DNA from: Croceivirga sp.
Lineage (GTDB): Bacteria; Bacteroidota; Bacteroidia; Flavobacteriales; Flavobacteriaceae
NCBI GenBank assembly: GCA_028281025.1
Contig: JANQKR010000006.1
Span: forward strand, 54,130 to 118,129
Reading direction: 5' to 3'
Length of the DNA stretch: 64,000 nt
The notes under the pieces are model-generated. The model searched no databases. It had not been told where the DNA came from and saw only the letters and a list, made by a program, of their open reading frames with translations. Positions 60,129 to 64,000 of the stretch are shown here, piece after piece (position 1 is the stretch's first letter; the number at the start of each line of letters is the position of its first letter). The position numbers and the translations under genes were made by a program.

Positions 60129-62150
60129 TTACCTGTTTATATATATATAGCCTGATAGTTGTTTCATTTGGCCTGTTTGGTCTTCAAAATCAATAATATA
60201 AAAATATGTTCCGGTGGGAAGTTTGCTGTCCTGATCAACCGTAACCCTGCCTTGCGAGGTCCCATCAAAATTGTTTGAGTCATTATCGTATGCCCTGGTC
60301 TTAAAAACCAATACCCCCCACCTATTAAAGATTTTCACGGTGTTATTGGGATAATTCCCTATATTTTCAATAAAGAGCGTATCAAAATTCCCATCTCCAT
60401 TTGGTGTCAAAATCTGAATGACCAGAATCTCTTCTTCACCAGGTAACGTGGGCTCCAAATCAGAATCCAGATAATTTGGAATACCATTGCCATTGGAATC
60501 ATCATTGGCATAATTCCCATCCAAGTCCAAATCTTCATCAACGGTATCAATACCATCATCATCATCGTCCGTATCCCTATAATCTGCAATACCATCACCA
60601 TCGGTATCCGGCAAATCCGTCGTTGGATCGTCGATTTCATCATTCACATCCACGTCAACTAAAACGCCTCCTTCATAACCATCGTCCAGACCGTCACCAT
60701 CCGTATCGGAATCTATCCGAATAGCATCCGGTAATCCATTTTGGTCAAAGTCATTGCCTTCTATATTATCTGGGACACCATCATTGTCACTGTCTTCATC
60801 CACATAATCGGGAATACCGTCCCCGTCCGTATCCAAAGGAATCAATCCAAGATTTCCATTTTGTTCGTAGGCGTCGTCCAAACCGTTGTTATTTGCATCC
60901 CCAACGCTCGGAGAAATGTAACCAATGGTCACCTGTGCTTCAATATTATCGGGAATACCATCATTATCACTATCAATATCCAAGTAATCGGGAATACCGT
61001 CCCCATCGGTGTCCGTTGGATTTGTAGCAGGATCATTGTCCCCATCCAGGTTCAAATCTTCAAAGGTGTCCACGATACCATCGTTGTCCAAATCCAGATC
61101 GGTCATTTGTGTTACTACAACAGTAACCGTGGCGGTGCTACAATTGCTTTGGTCATCACAAACGGTATACTCAAAAGTATCCGTTCCTTCAAAATCTGGA
61201 TTTGGGGTATAGGTCACAAAATCATCCGATAGGTCCCCGGGCGTTCCATTGTCATTTAGGGTTACCGTTCCATTGGTTGGATTTGTAGTGGCCAATGTTC
61301 CAATGCTGGGTACATCGTTGTCATTTATCAAAACATTGATGTCAACTGCAATACCTTCTTCCGTGAAAACCGAATCATCGAATGCATCCACTATGGGTAA
61401 AACGTCCACCGCGACCGTTGCGGAACTACAATCACCAATGGCATTACACACTGTGTATGTAAAACTGTCCGCCCCGTTAAAGTCCGTATTTGGTATATAA
61501 GTTACACTATCGTCGGTTGGGTCGTTTGGAGTGCCATTATCATCAATGTTCACACTGCCATTTGCCGGGTTTGAAGTGGTCAATGTACCTACCGTGGGTA
61601 AATCAGAGTCGTTGGCATAAATAGGAACTATGACCGAATCATCCTCATTTACAGCAACACTATCGTCCTGAAGATTTGCCGCCTGCTGCATACAGACTAC
61701 CGTAAATCTTGGAAGTTCCATCGTATTACCAACTTTTGTGATTGTGGCTATATAACGTTCAACAGTTTCAGTTGCTATAACCGTCGGTTGGGTTCCTGTC
61801 AGGGAGGCATCGTTCCAACTAACGGTTGCGCTTCCCTGGACATTGGCGGAAACATCCAAGGTCACCTCATTGGAAGGAGCGTTGCAGTTGGTTATGATAA
61901 AATATCCAGTGGCATTGGAACCACAAAGTGTACCATCATAGGTCGCAAAATAGACCCCTGGTTGGGTTACCTCATAAAAAGAGTCCGTTCCCAAAACGGT
62001 AGCCGTATCAGAGGCTTCATACCAACGATAATTACCTTCATCGCCACTATTTGGTGCTTGGAGCAGAAATTGGGCGTTGGCAATTGATACGCCCAAGATT
62101 GTAAGGACAATACTTATAAAAAGGCTTTTATGTGCAGTGAAATATCTCAA
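60129..62150 (-). CDS. large secreted protein with cadherin-like and calcium-binding repeats and type-B T9SS C-terminal domain
   Basis: A 673-residue protein. Signal 1-26. A cysteine-containing N-terminal region follows (27-160). Two homologous 90-residue cadherin/VCBS-like repeats lie at about 161-255 and 256-350. Then come acidic DxDGDGxxD thrombospondin type-3-like repeats (350-575). Finally a CHU_C/type-B sorting domain (580-673, with [16 protein letters not shown] and [14 protein letters not shown]) ends in GYIYINR. Such proteins are exported by T9SS and attach to the surface. It pairs with the adjacent PorP/SprF gene. Confidence 0.95.
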   Translation of the reverse strand: MRYFTAHKSLFISIVLTILGVSIANAQFLLQAPNSGDEGNYRWYEASDTATVLGTDSFYEVTQPGVYFATYDGTLCGSNATGYFIITNCNAPSNEVTLDVSANVQGSATVSWNDASLTGTQPTVIATETVERYIATITKVGNTMELPRFTVVCMQQAANLQDDSVAVNEDDSVIVPIYANDSDLPTVGTLTTSNPANGSVNIDDNGTPNDPTDDSVTYIPNTDFNGADSFTYTVCNAIGDCSSATVAVDVLPIVDAFDDSVFTEEGIAVDINVLINDNDVPSIGTLATTNPTNGTVTLNDNGTPGDLSDDFVTYTPNPDFEGTDTFEYTVCDDQSNCSTATVTVVVTQMTDLDLDNDGIVDTFEDLNLDGDNDPATNPTDTDGDGIPDYLDIDSDNDGIPDNIEAQVTIGYISPSVGDANNNGLDDAYEQNGNLGLIPLDTDGDGIPDYVDEDSDNDGVPDNIEGNDFDQNGLPDAIRIDSDTDGDGLDDGYEGGVLVDVDVNDEIDDPTTDLPDTDGDGIADYRDTDDDDDGIDTVDEDLDLDGNYANDDSNGNGIPNYLDSDLEPTLPGEEEILVIQILTPNGDGNFDTLFIENIGNYPNNTVKIFNRWGVLVFKTRAYDNDSNNFDGTSQGRVTVDQDSKLPTGTYFYIIDFEDQTGQMKQLSGYIYINR

Positions 62151-62175
62151 TTCGATTTGGGGTCGGTTTAATACA

Positions 62176-62823
62176 TTATTTTACAACAAATACCACATTA
62201 ATAAGAGAGTTGTAGTCTGCTGGTTGACCAATAATATCGTACTCCATTTCTCCAGTTGCCCCATTAATGCTAATGTTTGCGAACACCAATGGATCGAAAT
62301 AGGTAACGTAATAATAAAGCTCGTTCGCAGCATAAACCGGAATATCCGGGGCGGGTGTTGCACCGTCGATGCTTCGTACCAAATTAGAATTGCCCGATCC
62401 AAACTGATTCAAGTACTGCTGATATAGATTAACCGTTCTATTGGTACCGTTTGACGAGGCATCAATGGCTATCGAGGGGGGATAGAAAATCCGCCCTGAC
62501 GCCGAGGTAATTGGTGCTATATCCTGGATAACATCTTCAACCGAAGATTCAGTATTGCCATCCCCGTCCACATCAATTGGAGTGTCCGAATTCACCTCAG
62601 AAGCAGCCTGGTCATCCGTGGCCCTTGCCCATGACGATCCGTTGTAATAGTAAATCACATTGTCATCGGTATTGTATAAACACTGTCCTATGGAAGCCCC
62701 GGAAATTCCAGACATTTCTGCTGTTGTCGCCGTAGGAAGTCCCATTAATGAATTCGCATCAATTTGTGCATTTATGGTAAGTACTGTACTTGTAAATGCC
62801 AATGTTAAGATTGCTTTCTTCAT
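62176..62823 (-). CDS. secreted protein of unknown function, linked to repeat adhesin
   Basis: A 215-residue exported protein (signal 1-19, INAQ). The N-terminal part [39 protein letters not shown] is typical of phage-tail-like or surface-fibre proteins of Bacteroidota (a [13 protein letters not shown] module). The C-terminal part is a beta-rich domain without recognised family. It lies between the repeat protein gene and the type-B CTD gene, 25 bp from the latter, in the same direction, so the three form one surface-protein operon. Confidence 0.8.
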   Translation of the reverse strand: MKKAILTLAFTSTVLTINAQIDANSLMGLPTATTAEMSGISGASIGQCLYNTDDNVIYYYNGSSWARATDDQAASEVNSDTPIDVDGDGNTESSVEDVIQDIAPITSASGRIFYPPSIAIDASSNGTNRTVNLYQQYLNQFGSGNSNLVRSIDGATPAPDIPVYAANELYYYVTYFDPLVFANISINGATGEMEYDIIGQPADYNSLINVVFVVK

Positions 62824-62858
62824 TAGTATCTTTTTTGGTTTATCGATTCATTTGGTTA

Positions 62859-64000
62859 TTAGTTGGGCAAAACAATCACTGAAAACATGAATTCCAGGTC
62901 GATATCGTCTTTTTGAGTAGTCCCGTTATCACTATCACCGATATTGATCCTAAACCCTGCTGTTGTTTGATTATAGTAGGTAATTCCAGGATCATCATAA
63001 TTCTGACCAGTATTGCCAGGGCAGTCCCCTCCGCAGTCCAATGTTGCCAATTGAATAATGTAATTGGCATTGGAGAGTGCAGTTGAAAACGTAATCTGAT
63101 AATCCCCTTCATCTATTCTTGAAACCGTTGCCCCATAGATGGAAGCTGCAGTACCGGTTCCAGCAACTTTGCCTGCTGCATATATGGTTGGCATAAATGA
63201 GGAAACAAAAGCATTTTGATCTTCCCATTGGGGATTCCCTGAACCATCCGTTGTCAATACCCTATCCGCATCACCTGCGCCAGCAGTTCCTATTTTTGCC
63301 GTAGTCACTGCGTCATCGGCTATTTCAGTCGTTCCTACTGCTCCGGCAGCTATTTCTAGCGTCACGTTCTCCAGGGTCGAGTTCGCACCGCCCGTCACCG
63401 TAAGGTCGCTCGAGGTAATGGAACCATCGCCCGTAATCGAGGCCACGTCCACTTCCAAAGCACCCGTCGTGCCGTTCTGGGCCAGGCCGCTTCCCGCAAC
63501 GTCGGCGTTTATCGTAGCTGCGTTCACCGCATCATCCGCTATCTCCAAGGTCACGTTCTCCAAGGTCGAGTTCGCACCGCCCGTCACCGTAAGGTCGCTA
63601 GAAGTGATGGAACCGTCACCCGTGATCGAGGCCACGTCCACCTCAAGGGCGCCCGTCGTCCCGTTCTGGGCCAATCCGCTGCCTGCAACGTCCGCGTTTA
63701 TCGTTGCCGCGTTAACCGCATCAGCGGCTATGTCACCTGAGGCGATACTGCCATCTGCTATCTCTGTACTGCCCACTGCGCCAGCGGCTATCTCCAAGGT
63801 CACGTTCTCCAAGGTCGAGTTCGCACCCCCTGTCACCGTCAGGTCGCTCGAGGTGATGGAACCGTCTCCCGTAATCGAGGTCACGTCCACCTCAAGGGCA
63901 CCCGTTGTTCCGTTCTGGGCCAATCCGCTTCCCGCAACGTCGGCGTTTATCGTAGCTGCGTTCACCGCGTCATCCGCTATCTCCAAGGTCACGTTCTCCA
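62859..64000 (-). CDS. repeat-rich surface adhesin, C-terminal part (cut at window edge)
   Basis: Only the 3' end is present; the frame is open to 64000. At least three repeats of 63 residues occur, with AATINADVAGSGLAQNGT, EVDVASITGDGSITSS and TVTGGANSTLENVT. One unit carries an extra 20 residues. The repeats are followed by a DADRVLTTDGSGNPQWEDQNAF linker, then a unique beta-rich C-terminal domain (about 120 residues) ending FMFSVIVLPN, which lacks a type IX sorting domain. It resembles fibre or adhesin-like proteins. Confidence 0.85.
   Translation of the reverse strand, partial: ENVTLEIADDAVNAATINADVAGSGLAQNGTTGALEVDVTSITGDGSITSSDLTVTGGANSTLENVTLEIAAGAVGSTEIADGSIASGDIAADAVNAATINADVAGSGLAQNGTTGALEVDVASITGDGSITSSDLTVTGGANSTLENVTLEIADDAVNAATINADVAGSGLAQNGTTGALEVDVASITGDGSITSSDLTVTGGANSTLENVTLEIAAGAVGTTEIADDAVTTAKIGTAGAGDADRVLTTDGSGNPQWEDQNAFVSSFMPTIYAAGKVAGTGTAASIYGATVSRIDEGDYQITFSTALSNANYIIQLATLDCGGDCPGNTGQNYDDPGITYYNQTTAGFRINIGDSDNGTTQKDDIDLEFMFSVIVLPN
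63361..64000 (-). repeat. tandem 189-bp coding repeat
   Basis: The 13-mer gtcacgttctcca recurs at 63361, 63550, 63799 and 63988, i.e. at steps of 189, 249 and 189 bases. The 249 step includes a 60-base (20-residue) insertion. The copies are very similar but differ mainly at synonymous sites. The block is visibly richer in G+C than its surroundings. The array continues beyond the window. Confidence 0.9.

Noticed and set aside
63361..64000. Repeats considered as a CRISPR array
   Set aside because: Units are 189-249 bp, in frame, and almost wholly coding; no short repeat-spacer pattern and no cas gene.

Overview
The window looks like chromosomal DNA of a marine-type member of the Flavobacteriaceae (Bacteroidota). 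This rests on several things visible in the sequence. There is a PorP/SprF-family protein next to a large secreted protein with a type-B (gliding-motility, CHU_C-like) C-terminal sorting domain. There is a rpmB-rpmG-DUF4295-ftsY block. There are two DUF5916 outer-membrane proteins, and most genes lack a strong Shine-Dalgarno sequence. Several promoters fit the Bacteroidota pattern TTTG-N19-TAnnTTTG. I saw no rRNA, tRNA, CRISPR array, prophage or transposase gene.

Layout. 0.2-4.7 kb: a loose string of small accessory genes (DUF1801-like protein, sugar isomerase, creatininase-family hydrolase, GNAT, RDD membrane protein, an unknown). Several are followed by a degenerate spacer of the ACAA-GGCCATAATT type, and a 141-bp MITE-like inverted repeat lies at 1981-2121. 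4.7-9.1 kb: an odd lipoprotein, then a minus-strand operon of two periplasmic parvulin-type chaperones (one SurA) and a MoxR ATPase. 9.1-13.6 kb: SRPBCC proteins, a class A beta-lactamase-like lipoprotein, and a SigK/RskA-like sigma/anti-sigma pair divergent from a fasciclin-domain protein. 13.6-22.4 kb: oxidoreductase/DoxX pair, RimO, a serine hydrolase and an amidase that converge on a shared TTAA, a DUF2911 protein, a methyltransferase and an RDD protein. 22.4-30.2 kb: housekeeping genes on the minus strand (ftsY, DUF4295, rpmG, rpmB, cinA, Hpt, FAH, exonuclease, esterase, 2-oxoacid dehydrogenase E2, recR). 30.3-44.6 kb: symporter, CoA-binding protein, fabH, an S9 peptidase, ABC1 kinase with TetR regulator, htpG, membrane proteins, a second ECF sigma with a probable anti-sigma, and a MOSC protein. 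44.6-50.3 kb: a secreted protein, AraC-alkB, an S1/P1 nuclease, and a compact plus-strand operon (SPFH protein, PH-like membrane protein, tiny DUF4177 protein, alpha/beta hydrolase, ribbon-helix-helix protein). 50.3-56.9 kb: tandem DUF5916 paralogues with a duplicated promoter, a DUF819 permease and a DUF4369-like lipoprotein. 56.9-59.1 kb: manA, queD-like and idi. 59.1-64 kb: a surface-protein locus of PorP/SprF, a type-B CTD protein with cadherin-like and calcium-binding repeats, a small secreted protein, and the C-terminal part of a repeat adhesin cut by the window edge.

The points most worth following are four. One is the SPFH-PH-DUF4177-hydrolase-RHH operon. Another is the FAS1/SigK/RskA arrangement, which resembles the mycobacterial SigK/RskA-MPT70/83 circuit. 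A third is the 189-bp repeat adhesin. The fourth is the cassette-like small-gene string at the left end. Two very short genes (DUF4295 at 23514-23666 and DUF4177 at 49020-49178) were identified by direct translation.
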